NCBI RefSeq assembly: GCF_009725755.1
Contig: NZ_WNIJ01000003.1
Span: 62,001-126,000 of the forward strand
DNA from: Bombella sp. ESL0385
GTDB taxonomy: Bacteria > Pseudomonadota > Alphaproteobacteria > Acetobacterales > Acetobacteraceae
Length of the DNA: 64,000 nt
Direction: 5' to 3'
The position numbers were made by a program, and so were the translations under genes. The notes below the pieces were generated by a model. The model did no database searches, was not told where the DNA came from, and was given only the letters and a program-made list of their open reading frames with translations. Positions 19,404 through 28,770 of this stretch are shown one piece after another (the stretch's first letter is position 1; every line of letters begins with the position of its first letter).

Positions 19404-21200
19404 CTAAACCCCTTTACGCAGCATAACACACTCTCCAACAGGCAAGAAACACTCCCCCCCTTGGCGCATAGAGTAGTTCTGCCTAAAGCAGGTAAGCAAA
19501 GGCAGGCGAATCACGAAGCGGGCCCCACAAATATGCCTCTCCCCGCTCTCCTCATCCACACGCTCACAATTTTCGGCATAAAGGGCACCATCAAACGCCA
19601 CAATAATTTGCCGACTAATGGCAAGCCCTAACCCAGAATGTCCCCCGAAATGCTCCCCCGCTGGACGCTCTGAATAGAATCGGTCGAAAATACTATCAAG
19701 TTTTGCTGGGGGGATACCGGGGCCTTCATCCTCAACAGCGATTTCTACAGCTGGACTACCGGGGGTGATGAAGCCGTCCTCCTCTAACTGAGGCGGCCCA
19801 ATAACAGGGCGAATCACAAGCCGTATTGTTCCCTCTGCCGGAGAAAAGGATACAGCATTACCTATCAGATTATGGAAGACCTGCATTAAGCGATCCCGCA
19901 CCACTTGCACACAAATGATACGCTGCCCCTCTGGCACGATGAGGACTAAATGTGGCCCGCCTTCCTCACGAACAGTCTCATGAACATCAACAAATTGTTC
20001 TAATAACTCAACAAGATTTACAATAACCCTGTCTTCCCGCTGCAACTCCCCTTCCACACGGCTAGCAAAGGAAATATCAGAGATTAACCGCTCTAACCGC
20101 CGCACATCGCCCCCGAGGATAGATAAAAGACGGTCCCGCGCCTGCATATTCGTAATCCGCGGTAACGTATCTAAAGCGGAACGGATGGAAGAGAGTGGAT
20201 TCTTCAATTCATGACTAACTTCTGCAGCAAAACGCTCCACATCATCCATACGTGCCCATAAGGCCAAGGCACTCTCCCGCAAAGCGCGCGCAAGCTCACC
20301 TATCTCATCGCGGCGGCGTAGTAATGTATAGGGCATGCTATCTATATGCCCCGCCCCCGGCTCGCGCATATCACGAGAGCGCACCACAAGCCGCCGCAAA
20401 GGAATAGCGAGGGTCATCGCAAGATACCATGAGAGCAAAACCGCCGCACCCATGCTCAGCAACATCATCACGATAATAACCCACCGCACCTTCATCAAAG
20501 AGCGATCAATATCCGCATTAAAGCGCGTTAATTGAAGGACACCCACCGTCTGCCCCTCTATGAGGACAGGCTCTACAACCGTCATGACAAGCTCATGAGC
20601 ATCTGTCAGACGTATATAAGGTGGAATGTCTAACGGCGAACTGATTAAAACCCCATCGCCTGTCTCATTGCCAAAGTTTTGAGATGTTGTTGAATTATCT
20701 AATGGGACCGGCCCTTCCTTCGTATGTAACGGGATTAACGCTAAAACCCATGTATAAAGCTTATCAGCCATACTGACATTCGGCTGCCAGCTTACCCCTC
20801 CAATCGGGGAGGACTGCTTTTGGCTTTCTGTTAGAATATGGCCATTCGGTGCATAAAGGCGGGCTTCTGCATTGCGGCTAAACCGCACCATGCCCTCTAA
20901 AAGAGCATGAGCTTTTGTTACATCCAACTGCTTACCGGACGATACATCATCACATTGTGCGTGCCGTAGGACCGAGACATAAATCCGCGCCTGTTCGCGC
21001 AGGGCCTCAATACTATCCTCCAATAGCGTATTGCGTACCGCATTGATGGAGAGCAGCATCCCCCCCATAAAAAGTAAGGGTAAGAAATTAACCAGCAAGA
21101 GACGGCTTGTAAGTGGGGACACCCACCGCCGCAATTTAGGCAAACGCGATGCAAGCCACATATGCGCCATCCATCGCCGCGCCGCCTCTAATCCCGCCAT
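19404..21200 (-). CDS. chvG: ChvG-type sensor histidine kinase
   Basis: From the ATG at 21200 the protein has about 598 residues. A longer frame reaching 21281 would overlap chvI, and 22-bp spacing from chvI suits the shorter start. A transmembrane helix lies near 30-50, then a periplasmic domain of about 200 residues. A second helix (WVIIVMMLLSMGAAVLLSWYL) leads to a HAMP linker. The kinase core has FAAEVSHELKNPLSSIRSAL with the phospho-His, and the ATP site has DEGPGIP and HSGLGLAISRQI. ChvG senses acidity or envelope state and works with ChvI, encoded just upstream. Confidence 0.93.
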   Translation of the reverse strand: MAGLEAARRWMAHMWLASRLPKLRRWVSPLTSRLLLVNFLPLLFMGGMLLSINAVRNTLLEDSIEALREQARIYVSVLRHAQCDDVSSGKQLDVTKAHALLEGMVRFSRNAEARLYAPNGHILTESQKQSSPIGGVSWQPNVSMADKLYTWVLALIPLHTKEGPVPLDNSTTSQNFGNETGDGVLISSPLDIPPYIRLTDAHELVMTVVEPVLIEGQTVGVLQLTRFNADIDRSLMKVRWVIIVMMLLSMGAAVLLSWYLAMTLAIPLRRLVVRSRDMREPGAGHIDSMPYTLLRRRDEIGELARALRESALALWARMDDVERFAAEVSHELKNPLSSIRSALDTLPRITNMQARDRLLSILGGDVRRLERLISDISFASRVEGELQREDRVIVNLVELLEQFVDVHETVREEGGPHLVLIVPEGQRIICVQVVRDRLMQVFHNLIGNAVSFSPAEGTIRLVIRPVIGPPQLEEDGFITPGSPAVEIAVEDEGPGIPPAKLDSIFDRFYSERPAGEHFGGHSGLGLAISRQIIVAFDGALYAENCERVDEESGERHICGARFVIRLPLLTCFRQNYSMRQGGECFLPVGECVMLRKGV

Positions 21201-21222
21201 CACGTACTCAACCTTTGCTGTA

Positions 21223-21999
21223 TTACTCCCGATACCGATATCCAACACCATAAAGGGTTTCGATATGGTTAAAGCTGTCATCTATATGGCGGAACTTTTT
21301 GCGGACCCGCTTAATGTGACTATCGATTGTGCGGTCATCAACATAAATACTATCGCCATAAGCCGCATCGATAAGCTGGTCGCGCGATTTCACCATCCCC
21401 GGCCTTAATACAAGGGCCTTAACGAGCAAAAACTCCGTCACGGTTAAGGCAACATCCTGCCCACTCCACATACATTGATGGCGCGCCTCATCAAGCGATA
21501 ACCCCCCACGAACGATGATTTCATTACGCCCTGAGCCTTCACCATCCAATCCGGTTTGGCTTATCTCATGCCGCCGTAGCAAAGCCCGAATACGCTCAAC
21601 TAACAAACGAACAGAAAAAGGCTTAGTGATGTAATCATCCGCTCCAAGCCGTAAGCCCATCAACTGGTCTAATTCTTCATCTTTGGAGGTCAGAAAAATA
21701 ACGGGCAAACTGCTCGAGCGCATCCGTAGACGGCGTAAAAGCTCCATCCCATCCATACGCGGCATTTTAACATCCAACACGGCCAAAGACGCCGCACGCG
21801 ATAAAATACCCTGTAAGGCACTTTCCCCATCCGTATAGGTATGGACGGTAAATCCCTCAGCCTCCAATGTCATCTGCACAGAGGCTAGAATATTACGATC
21901 ATCATCTACAAGGGCGATGATGGGGGCCTTCTGCCCACCGCCGCCACATGTTTCTTCCCCAAAAGGTTTATAAACACCAGGGAAGGAACTCTTCACCAT
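21223..21999 (-). CDS. chvI: ChvI-type response regulator (OmpR family)
   Basis: The ATG at 21999 is preceded by TAGGAGTTCCC, a well-placed Shine-Dalgarno, so it is preferred over a start at 22035; the product has 258 residues. The receiver domain has VDDDRN, the phospho-acceptor in [12 protein letters not shown], and the LTSKDEE and ITKPF switch residues. The C-terminal winged helix has [29 protein letters not shown] and [15 protein letters not shown]. ChvI controls envelope, acid-stress and exopolysaccharide genes in related bacteria. It heads the chvI-chvG-rapZ-zur operon. Confidence 0.94.
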   Translation of the reverse strand: MVKSSFPGVYKPFGEETCGGGGQKAPIIALVDDDRNILASVQMTLEAEGFTVHTYTDGESALQGILSRAASLAVLDVKMPRMDGMELLRRLRMRSSSLPVIFLTSKDEELDQLMGLRLGADDYITKPFSVRLLVERIRALLRRHEISQTGLDGEGSGRNEIIVRGGLSLDEARHQCMWSGQDVALTVTEFLLVKALVLRPGMVKSRDQLIDAAYGDSIYVDDRTIDSHIKRVRKKFRHIDDSFNHIETLYGVGYRYRE

Positions 22000-22410
22000 G
22001 GGAACTCCTACCATTAACCACGGAGCTAGAAACAACCGAGAATCTCGCCCCTATGGCACAATATAATTTCAAAACTGACGGATATATCTAAAATCCATAT
22101 CCGGTCATAATTTATACACCAAAAATTCATAATTTTTAAATACCTAATAATATGGTCTATGTAAGTTATTGTACCTCTATTTTACTTTTCATTAACCTAT
22201 GAATGCCGCACAGAACCTTTTTCCTCATATCTATCGATGCAGCTATTATCTCTTATCGATATTGTACGAAATCACCTCCCCCCAGCCCAAGGCCTTGCAA
22301 AAGACGTGCAAAGCCACGACATTCAAAATCTCAGGAGACTAGCGTGCGATGATGGTCTCTGCCATATAAAGCAGGCTCGCTATCCCATAAGACGCGAATA
22401 GGGTCACGAT
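22000..22410. other. AT-rich divergent promoter region between chvI and grpE
   Basis: This 411-bp gap has a markedly AT-rich left half (about 22060-22260) and a GC-richer right half. An inverted repeat lies 80 bp before chvI. No CIRCE element (TTAGCACTC/GAGTGCTAA) is seen ahead of grpE, so HrcA control is not evident, and no clear RpoH promoter was found. No tRNA or small gene is visible. Confidence 0.5.
22079..22103. promoter_or_regulatory. Inverted repeat CGGATAT/ATATCCG upstream of chvI
   Basis: Perfect 7-bp arms at 22079-22085 and 22097-22103 are separated by 11 bp, in the AT-rich region where the chvI promoter should lie. It could be an operator for chvI itself or another regulator. There is no T-run, so it is not a terminator. 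Confidence 0.4.
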
Positions 22411-23010
22411 ATGACAGAACAAACATCTCATACCGATACAGAACAACCTAACCCCACCCCGCATGAAGCCCCAGCAGATGAGGGCCACACGCAAGGGCAG
22501 GAGGGTACTGCCGAAGAACGCATCGCCGCATTAGAAGAGAAATTGGCCGAGATGGAAGACCGCTGGAAACGCTCGGAAGCGGAAAACCAGAATCTTCGCA
22601 CCCGCCATAAACGTGAACTTGAGGATGCCCGTCATTACTCGGTGCAGAAATTTGCGCGCGATGTTGTAGAGGCTGCCGAGAACCTTCAACGAGGCCTCTC
22701 TGCTTTACCCCCGCATGAAGAAGGCGAAGATGGACTCATCACCCGCCTGCGTGAAGGGTTTGAGGGGACAGAGCGTGCCTTCCTCTCCATTTTGGAGCGG
22801 CATGGCATCACCAAACAAGACCCTACCCATGAGCCTTTTGATGCCAATCTGCATCAAGCCATGCAGGAGCAAGAGGTCGATCACCTCCCACCAGGGCATG
22901 TCGTCCAAGCATGGACACCAACATGGTTGCTCAAAGACCGGCTGCTTAAACCTGCTATGGTTATAGTCTCCAACCCTTCCTCAACCGGTCAAGCACCGAA
23001 GAAGGATTAA
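22411..23010 (+). CDS. grpE: Nucleotide exchange factor GrpE
   Basis: The 199-residue protein has the GrpE plan: a polar disordered start (first 30 residues, rich in Glu, Thr and Pro), then a long coiled coil (EERIAALEEKLAEMEDRWKRSEAENQNLRTRHKRELEDARHYSVQKFARDVVEAAENLQ), then the beta domain with DPTHEPFDANLHQAMQEQEVDHLPPGHVVQAW and LLKDRLLKPAMVIVS. It ejects ADP from DnaK. hrcA, its common neighbour, is not present; a heptosyltransferase-like gene follows after 25 bp. Confidence 0.96.
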   Translation: MTEQTSHTDTEQPNPTPHEAPADEGHTQGQEGTAEERIAALEEKLAEMEDRWKRSEAENQNLRTRHKRELEDARHYSVQKFARDVVEAAENLQRGLSALPPHEEGEDGLITRLREGFEGTERAFLSILERHGITKQDPTHEPFDANLHQAMQEQEVDHLPPGHVVQAWTPTWLLKDRLLKPAMVIVSNPSSTGQAPKKD

Positions 23011-23035
23011 GCAAAACAAACACCCTCATGGCTCT

Positions 23036-24001
23036 ATGACGAACATTCAGAACATCCTTATTATTCGTCATGGGGCCTTAGGAGATGTTTGTCAGGCTTT
23101 TGAGGCCTTTGCCTCCATTCGGCAGGCCTTTGCGCATGCCCATATTACCCTCCTCACCAGCAGCCCTTATCAGGCTCTTGCTGCCTCCACCCCTTGGTTT
23201 GACGCTATCGCGATTGATGACCGCCCCCCCATCACACATTGGCGGCATTGGCGTAATATCCGCGCTCTGCTGCACAAGATGGACCTTGTGTTCGACCTCC
23301 AAAACTCTGGTCGTACGAGCCGTTATCGCACGCTTGCACCGCGTACTATCCTATGGTCAGGCCAACAAAAGCGGGCGAGCCTCCCTCATCATAATCCCCA
23401 AGCCCGCCAGATGCATACGCTCTGCCGACAACGCGACCAGCTCCGCAGCGCAAATGTCCCTTTACAGCCCCGCACGATTCCAACCTTTCTAAAGGATGAA
23501 GGCCCATTCCTTACTGAACCTTATGTGGTGCTTGTCCCCGGTGCTGCACCACATAGACCCGCCAAGCGATGGCCCCTCGCCTATTTTGCAGATTTAGCCC
23601 ACACTATCGCCGCATGGGGGTATGTCCCCCTCATTGTAGGGAGTGCAGCAGACGCTCCCCTTGCCGCGCATATCTGCCACCATGTTCCCACAGCGCGGGA
23701 CTTTACCGGCAAAACCACATTGCCTGCTTTAGCAGGGCTGCTCCATCGCGCTTTGCTTTGTTGTGGCAATGATACTGGGCCACTACATATGGCCGCTATG
23801 ATGGATTGCCCCACCTTAACCCTCTTTTCTGCCGAGAGTGACCCCCGCCGTTGCGCCCCCCACGGCCTCACAGTAGGGCAAAACCGCGTGATACAAGCAG
23901 ATACGCTTGCTCATATACAGCCAGAGCGTGTGATTACCTTGCTACACGATTGGGGCCTCCCCCTCATGCAAGCACGCAGAGCACATTACGCAAAAAAATG
24001 A
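23036..24001 (+). CDS. Glycosyltransferase family 9 (ADP-heptose:LPS heptosyltransferase-like)
   Basis: At 321 residues the protein has the two-Rossmann GT-B plan of GT9. The N-terminal strand IQNILIIRHGALGDVCQAFEAFASIR is the classic GT9 opening. The C-terminal half has VLVPGAAPHRPAKRWPLAYFADLA, then ALLCCGNDTGPLHMAAMMDCPTLTLFS, which holds the conserved DTGPxH site. Members transfer heptose onto the inner core of lipopolysaccharide at the cytoplasmic face. Which heptose position it serves cannot be told from sequence alone. Confidence 0.9.
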   Translation: MTNIQNILIIRHGALGDVCQAFEAFASIRQAFAHAHITLLTSSPYQALAASTPWFDAIAIDDRPPITHWRHWRNIRALLHKMDLVFDLQNSGRTSRYRTLAPRTILWSGQQKRASLPHHNPQARQMHTLCRQRDQLRSANVPLQPRTIPTFLKDEGPFLTEPYVVLVPGAAPHRPAKRWPLAYFADLAHTIAAWGYVPLIVGSAADAPLAAHICHHVPTARDFTGKTTLPALAGLLHRALLCCGNDTGPLHMAAMMDCPTLTLFSAESDPRRCAPHGLTVGQNRVIQADTLAHIQPERVITLLHDWGLPLMQARRAHYAKK

Positions 24002-24146
24002 TCCAGCGGCACACTATCTCATATTAGAGCTTGCAGAGACATAACTTTAAAGGCCATTTTGCCATCCGCTATGTTCAACGAATCCCTTTTCGCTTATCAT
24101 GAGCTGAAGAATCCCTCTTGATGATGACTGACCAAGGAGTCCTTTC

Positions 24147-26093
24147 ATGCCCGCCATTACCCTACCCGATGGAAGCATTCGCACCTTCGATGGGGCAGTG
24201 ACAGGGACAACTATCGCCGACTCCATTGGTCCAGGTTTAGCCCGTGCGGCCATCGCGATGGAGGTTGACGGCAAGGCTGTGGATATAGGCTTTACCATCA
24301 CGCAGGATAGTGCTGTTCGTTTCATCACCCGCAAAGATGAAGATGCCCTCCCGATGATTCGCCATGATGCTGCCCATGTCATGGCCGAGGCTGTGCAAGC
24401 CCTCTGGCCGGGGACGCAAGTGACCATCGGGCCAAGCATTAAAGACGGCTTTTATTACGACTTCTTCCGCGACAAGCCCTTCACCCCTGCCGATTTTGAC
24501 GCCATCGAAACCAAAATGGCCGAGATTATCGCCCGTGGAGATGCCTTCACACGAGAGGTATGGGACCGTAACGAGGCCATTGCCTTCTTTGAGGAACGCG
24601 GTGAGAGCTTTAAGGCCGAATTGATTCGCGACCTGCCAGAGAGTGAGGAGATTTCCATTTACCGCCAAGGGGAATGGTTAGACCTCTGCCGTGGGCCGCA
24701 TCTCCGCACGACAGGGGATGTTGGCAATGCCTTTAAGCTCATGCGGGTGGCCGGGGCTTATTGGCGGGGGGACCATCGCAACCCCATGCTTACGCGCATC
24801 TATGGCACAGCATGGCGCGATAAAAAGGAGCTTAAAGCCTATCTAGAACGCCTAGAAGAGGCCGAAAAACGCGACCATCGCCGCATTGGCCGGGATATGG
24901 ACCTGTTCCATATTCAAGAAGAAGCCGTAGGGCAGATTTTCTGGCATCAAAAAGGTTGGCGGCTCTACACAGCGGTGCAAGATTATATGCGCCGCGCCCA
25001 GAACCGAAACGGCTATCAAGAAGTCCGCACCCCTCAACTTGTGGACCGCACCTTGTGGGAAGCCTCCGGCCATTGGGATAAATATCGTGAGCATATGTTC
25101 ATCGCCACAGTGGAGGATGAGGATAAGACCCTCGCCCTCAAACCGATGAACTGCCCTTGCCATGTGCAGATTTTCCGCCATGGTTTGCGCTCTTACCGAG
25201 AGCTGCCGCTGCGTATGGCTGAGTTCGGGGCCTGTCATCGCTATGAACCCTCCGGCTCGCTGCATGGGATTATGCGTGTGCGCGGCTTTACGCAGGATGA
25301 TGCGCATATCTTCTGCACGGATGACCAAATCGCTGAAGAAACGGCCCGCTTCGTCACTATGCTAGGCGAGGTCTATCAAGATTTTGGCTTTGAGAGCTTC
25401 CGCGTCAAGTTTTCCGACCGACCTGAAGCCCGTGCTGGCTCTGATGAGGTCTGGGACCGTGCCGAAGGAGCCTTAAAACGTGCCTGCGAAATGGTTGGGG
25501 TAGAGTATGAGTTAAACCCCGGCGAAGGTGCCTTTTACGGGCCGAAATTGGAGTTCGTGCTGACTGATGCCATCGGGCGCGACTGGCAATGTGGGACATT
25601 GCAGGTCGATTATGTTCTGCCAGAGCGGCTAGATGCCTCTTATATTGGTGAAGATAGTGCCCGCCACCGGCCCGTTATGCTCCATCGCGCTATCTTGGGG
25701 AGTTTTGAACGCTTCCTTGGTATCCTCATTGAGCAATATGCCGGGAAGTTCCCCCTCTGGCTGGCCCCAACGCAAGTTGTGGTAGCGAGCATCGTGACGG
25801 ATGCCGCTGATTATGCCCAAGAGATTACCGCACGTCTGCAAAAAGCGGGCTTGCATGCGGAGGCTGATATTCGCAATGAGAAAATCAATGCGAAGGTGCG
25901 TGAGCATAGCCTTGCCCGTGTACCAGTCATCCTCGTTGTTGGCCGCCGTGAGGCAGAGGAAGGTACAGTCAGCCTCCGCCGCCTTGGGGAGCAAGCCCAA
26001 AAGGTCCTCCCTTTTGAGGAGATCCTCCCCGCCTTGCAGGAGGAGGCAACACCGCCGGACCTCCTCCGCGCTATGCAGCAGAAAACAGCCTGA
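24147..26093 (+). CDS. thrS: Threonyl-tRNA synthetase
   Basis: The 648-residue class II synthetase has all domains in order: TGS (residues 1-60), the editing domain ([34 protein letters not shown]), the catalytic core ([41 protein letters not shown], motif 2 and a zinc cysteine), [20 protein letters not shown] (motif 3), and the anticodon-binding domain from about 545. It charges tRNA-Thr and edits mischarged serine. infC follows, the usual thrS-infC order. Confidence 0.97.
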   Translation: MPAITLPDGSIRTFDGAVTGTTIADSIGPGLARAAIAMEVDGKAVDIGFTITQDSAVRFITRKDEDALPMIRHDAAHVMAEAVQALWPGTQVTIGPSIKDGFYYDFFRDKPFTPADFDAIETKMAEIIARGDAFTREVWDRNEAIAFFEERGESFKAELIRDLPESEEISIYRQGEWLDLCRGPHLRTTGDVGNAFKLMRVAGAYWRGDHRNPMLTRIYGTAWRDKKELKAYLERLEEAEKRDHRRIGRDMDLFHIQEEAVGQIFWHQKGWRLYTAVQDYMRRAQNRNGYQEVRTPQLVDRTLWEASGHWDKYREHMFIATVEDEDKTLALKPMNCPCHVQIFRHGLRSYRELPLRMAEFGACHRYEPSGSLHGIMRVRGFTQDDAHIFCTDDQIAEETARFVTMLGEVYQDFGFESFRVKFSDRPEARAGSDEVWDRAEGALKRACEMVGVEYELNPGEGAFYGPKLEFVLTDAIGRDWQCGTLQVDYVLPERLDASYIGEDSARHRPVMLHRAILGSFERFLGILIEQYAGKFPLWLAPTQVVVASIVTDAADYAQEITARLQKAGLHAEADIRNEKINAKVREHSLARVPVILVVGRREAEEGTVSLRRLGEQAQKVLPFEEILPALQEEATPPDLLRAMQQKTA

Positions 26094-26203
26094 TACGCAG
26101 TCCATCCTCCCCCCTTGCGCCGTACCCGCACGGGGGGTATGAATCTAAACAGAAAGTTTGAGACCCCTCACCGTTTTGTATCGGATGAGGCCCTAACATC
26201 GAC

Positions 26204-26217
26204 AGGAGATGACCATA
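26204..26217 (+). promoter_or_regulatory. infC ribosome-binding site with apparent AUA start
   Basis: AGGAG (26204-26208) is followed by 6 nt and then ATA at 26215. The in-frame ATG at 26209 directly abuts AGGAG, too close for normal initiation. The spacing favours AUA. Rare start codons on infC (AUU in E. coli) are known to let IF3 repress its own translation. Confidence 0.7.
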
Positions 26218-26769
26218 GCTAGACCGCCGTTTCCCGCCGCCCCTAATCGCGAAGGGCCGCGCGTTAATGAAGAGATCCGAGTGCCGCAGGTGCGCGTTAT
26301 TGATGCCGCAGGCGAGATGGTTGGCATTATGTCAACAAGAGAGGCTCTTTCCCGTGCTTTTTCTGAAGGGTTAGACCTGCTGGAAATCAGCCCTACGGCC
26401 GAGCCTCCGGTGGCGAAGATTCTCGATTACGGCAAGTTCAAATATGAACAGCAAAAGAAGCGTAACGAGGCCCGCAAAAAGCAAAAGGTCATTGAGATTA
26501 AAGAGGTCAAGGTCCGCCCCGGTACCGGCGAGCATGACTTCCAGACCAAGGCGAAGGCTGTCCGTTCCTTCTTAGAGGAAGGCGATAAGGTTAAGGTCTC
26601 TCTCCGCTTTAAAGGCCGTGAGGTTGCTCATCAGGAGCTTGGCTCTAAGATGATGCACCGCATCCGCGAGTCTGTGGATGATATTGCTAAAGCTGAGCAA
26701 ACCCCTCGCTTGGAAAATCGTCAGATGATTATGATTCTGGCCCCAAGCAAACAGCGGGATACAAAGTAG
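26215..26769 (+). CDS. infC: Translation initiation factor IF-3
   Basis: The product (184 residues from the AUA, 186 from the ATG at 26209) is a full IF-3. The N-domain has GPRVNEEIRVPQVRVIDAAGEMVGIM and EGLDLLEISPTAEPPVAKILDYGKFKYE. A basic linker (KKRNEARKKQKVIEIKEVKVRPG) leads to the C-domain ending in MIMILAPSK. It binds 30S subunits and checks initiator tRNA and start codon. The first residues after AUA (ARPPFPA) fit an Acetobacteraceae-like start. It ends at a bidirectional terminator. Confidence 0.95.
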   Translation: MARPPFPAAPNREGPRVNEEIRVPQVRVIDAAGEMVGIMSTREALSRAFSEGLDLLEISPTAEPPVAKILDYGKFKYEQQKKRNEARKKQKVIEIKEVKVRPGTGEHDFQTKAKAVRSFLEEGDKVKVSLRFKGREVAHQELGSKMMHRIRESVDDIAKAEQTPRLENRQMIMILAPSKQRDTK

Positions 26770-26787
26770 GCTTTGTACTTGCTCCAT

Positions 26788-26822
26788 AAAAAACCCGGTC
26801 CTTTATAAGGCCGGGTTTTTTA
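26788..26822. terminator. Bidirectional Rho-independent terminator
   Basis: CCCGG pairs with CCGGG, and an inner CCTT/AAGG closes a 3-nt loop with one bulged T. A6 precedes and T6 follows. It serves infC on the plus strand and metF on the minus strand. Confidence 0.93.
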
Positions 26823-26829
26823 GTTTCTA

Positions 26830-27708
26830 TCAGCTTGCAAGCTCCACAAGTGGATGCGACCGCTGCCGCCCTAATAAAGTGCATAAGGTAGAGGTAGGGA
26901 CACTTTGATTGAGCGTATAAAAATGGAAATGCTCCACCCCTTCCGCGCGCAAACGCTGGCAGAGGCGATCCACCACCACGGCACTCAAGCGCGTGCGAAT
27001 AGGGGGGAGGTCATCCACCCCCTCAAAGAGCGTTTTTAACTCCTCCGGGACAGAAGCCCCGCACATTTTGGCAAAACGCCATGCTTGTGCCGCCTTACCA
27101 ATAGGCAAAATCCCCGGTACGATGGGTTTATTAATCCCCGCCTTCACCGCACGATCCCGGAAGCGCAAAAAACATTCTGGGTCAAAAAAGAATTGCGTAA
27201 TCGCCCTATCGGCCCCCGCATCAAACTTCTCTTTAAGATGCTCAATATCAGACTGCGCCGATTGCGCCTCGGGGTGCGTCTCTGGGTATGCCGCAACAGA
27301 GATCTCAAAAGGGGCAATCTTCTTCAGCCCCGCTACAAGGTCTGCTGCATAATGATACCCCTCTGGATGCGGGCGATAAGGCGTTGGGGCCTCACCTTTG
27401 GCAACCGGGGCATCACCCCGCAACGCCACAATATGCTTTACCCCTAGGTCCCAATAAGCACGGGCGACATCATCCACCTCACCTTTAGCGGCATTAACGC
27501 ATGTAAGATGCCCCGCCAATGGGATAGGCAATGCCTCTACCATCTGTCGTAACGCCTCTAACGTACGCTCCCGCGAGGACCCACCCGCCCCGTATGTAAC
27601 GGACATAAAGCGTGGCTCATAGGCAGCAAGACGCTGCGCTACCCGCAATAAAGCCGCGGCTTTCTCGTCCGTCTTAGCGGGAAAAAATTCGAATGAGACC
27701 TCAGCCAT
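26830..27708 (-). CDS. metF: 5,10-methylenetetrahydrofolate reductase
   Basis: The 292-residue flavoprotein has SFEFFPAKTDEKA at the start with the catalytic Glu, then MSVTYGAGGSSRERTLE, LAGHLTCVNAAK, HIVALRGDAP for FAD binding, DRAITQFFFDPECFLRF and PIVPGILPI. It makes 5-methyl-THF, the methyl donor used by MetE. It lies directly downstream of the ArsR-methyltransferase regulator (30 bp) and divergent from metE across that regulator, so all three are likely coregulated by methyl-cycle status. Confidence 0.96.
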   Translation of the reverse strand: MAEVSFEFFPAKTDEKAAALLRVAQRLAAYEPRFMSVTYGAGGSSRERTLEALRQMVEALPIPLAGHLTCVNAAKGEVDDVARAYWDLGVKHIVALRGDAPVAKGEAPTPYRPHPEGYHYAADLVAGLKKIAPFEISVAAYPETHPEAQSAQSDIEHLKEKFDAGADRAITQFFFDPECFLRFRDRAVKAGINKPIVPGILPIGKAAQAWRFAKMCGASVPEELKTLFEGVDDLPPIRTRLSAVVVDRLCQRLRAEGVEHFHFYTLNQSVPTSTLCTLLGRQRSHPLVELAS

Positions 27709-27738
27709 GACGTCCGTTCCTTCTAAAATAAATGTAAG

Positions 27739-28707
27739 TTATCGCGTTTTCGAATCCTGATGTAACGGCAGGCGGCCCATCCAAAGCTTAACCGTCAACT
27801 CACCATCCAAAGAGAGAGGCGGGTCTAACTCCAACCCAGCCGCTTTAAACCATTGCTGCATGCGCTCATCACTAAAACCGAGATACATATGCGCATCCCG
27901 CGTACGGAGCTCCTCACGGTCATGCAGGGCGAAATCCACCACCAGCAAACGCCCACCAGGGCTTAAAATCCGCGCCGATTCGGCAATCACAGCCGCCGGA
28001 TGCTGTGCATAACGCAGGGCCTGATGCAAAATCGTCAGGTCAGCCGAGCCTGCTGCTAACGGCAGAGCATAAAAATTCCCCTGCCGTAACTTAATCTCCT
28101 CACCATCAGCCGTGCGATCATCTTCCAATTTCACACGCGCTAGCCGGAGCATAGAAGGGCTACGGTCAAACCCAATGGCACTCTCACAACGTGGGGCGAG
28201 AAGCTCCAACATGCGCCCCGTACCTGTCCCAATATCCACCACGCGCCCCAATGGCCCCGGTCCGACAAGCTCTATAATGGCCGACTCGACCGAATCTTCC
28301 GAGACATGAAGGGAGCGAATCGCATCCCATTCCGCGGCATGGACCTCAAACCAATCTTCTGCCTCACCCATACGGACATTCCGCACAGCTTGGAGACGTT
28401 GACGGTCAGCCCGGCCTGTCTCGTCATCTTCTTCCTCATGATAACGCCGCCAATGGTCCAACGCGGCAAAGATGGGCTCTAGGTCATTCTCATCTCCTAA
28501 GGCGAGAAAAACCCAGCTCCCTTCCTTGCGGCGTTCCACCAACTCCGCCTCCGCCAATACTTTAACATGGCGAGAGACACGCGGCTGGCTCTGGCCCAAA
28601 ACTTGAGCCAGCTCACCGACAGACAACTCCATCTCACGCAATAAGCGTAAGATTCGCAAACGTGTTGGCTCTGCAAGAGCCTGAAAGATGATAAGAGCAC
28701 GATCCAT
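27739..28707 (-). CDS. ArsR-type regulator fused to a SAM-dependent methyltransferase domain
   Basis: Residues 1-100 are an ArsR winged helix (ALAEPTRLRILRLLREMELSVGELAQVLGQSQPRVSRHVKVLAEAELVERRKEGSWVFLAL). Residues from about 145 are a class I methyltransferase: VVDIGTGTGRMLELLAP is motif I, IGFDRSPSMLRLAR binds ribose, and DLTILHQALRYAQHPAAVIAESARILSPGGRLLVVDF is motifs IV-V. No thiol metal site is visible in the ArsR part. The fusion suggests that DNA binding responds to SAM or S-adenosylhomocysteine. It is divergent from metE across a 10-bp palindrome, its likely operator, and cotranscribed with metF. Role assignment is inference from fusion and context. Confidence 0.87.
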   Translation of the reverse strand: MDRALIIFQALAEPTRLRILRLLREMELSVGELAQVLGQSQPRVSRHVKVLAEAELVERRKEGSWVFLALGDENDLEPIFAALDHWRRYHEEEDDETGRADRQRLQAVRNVRMGEAEDWFEVHAAEWDAIRSLHVSEDSVESAIIELVGPGPLGRVVDIGTGTGRMLELLAPRCESAIGFDRSPSMLRLARVKLEDDRTADGEEIKLRQGNFYALPLAAGSADLTILHQALRYAQHPAAVIAESARILSPGGRLLVVDFALHDREELRTRDAHMYLGFSDERMQQWFKAAGLELDPPLSLDGELTVKLWMGRLPLHQDSKTR

Positions 28708-28713
28708 GTGAGA

Positions 28714-28741
28714 GCATATATAACGATTTCATTATATATGC
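28714..28741. promoter_or_regulatory. Perfect 10-bp inverted repeat, likely operator for metE and the ArsR-fusion gene
   Basis: Arms GCATATATAA (28714-28723) and TTATATATGC (28732-28741) enclose an 8-bp spacer, beginning 7 bp outside the regulator's start codon. A TTGACA hexamer (28750-28755) follows on the plus strand, though no well-spaced -10 was found. A dimeric winged-helix protein is the expected ligand, presumably the adjacent fusion regulator. Confidence 0.7.
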
Positions 28742-28770
28742 AATACATATTGACACATTAAAAAAGCCCT

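Noticed and set aside
22036-22410. CIRCE element or sigma-32 promoter before grpE
   Set aside because: No TTAGCACTC/GAGTGCTAA repeat and no well-spaced heat-shock promoter could be found.
24852-25328. 158-residue minus-strand frame inside thrS
   Set aside because: Antisense shadow of a conserved core gene without its own ribosome-binding site or family features.
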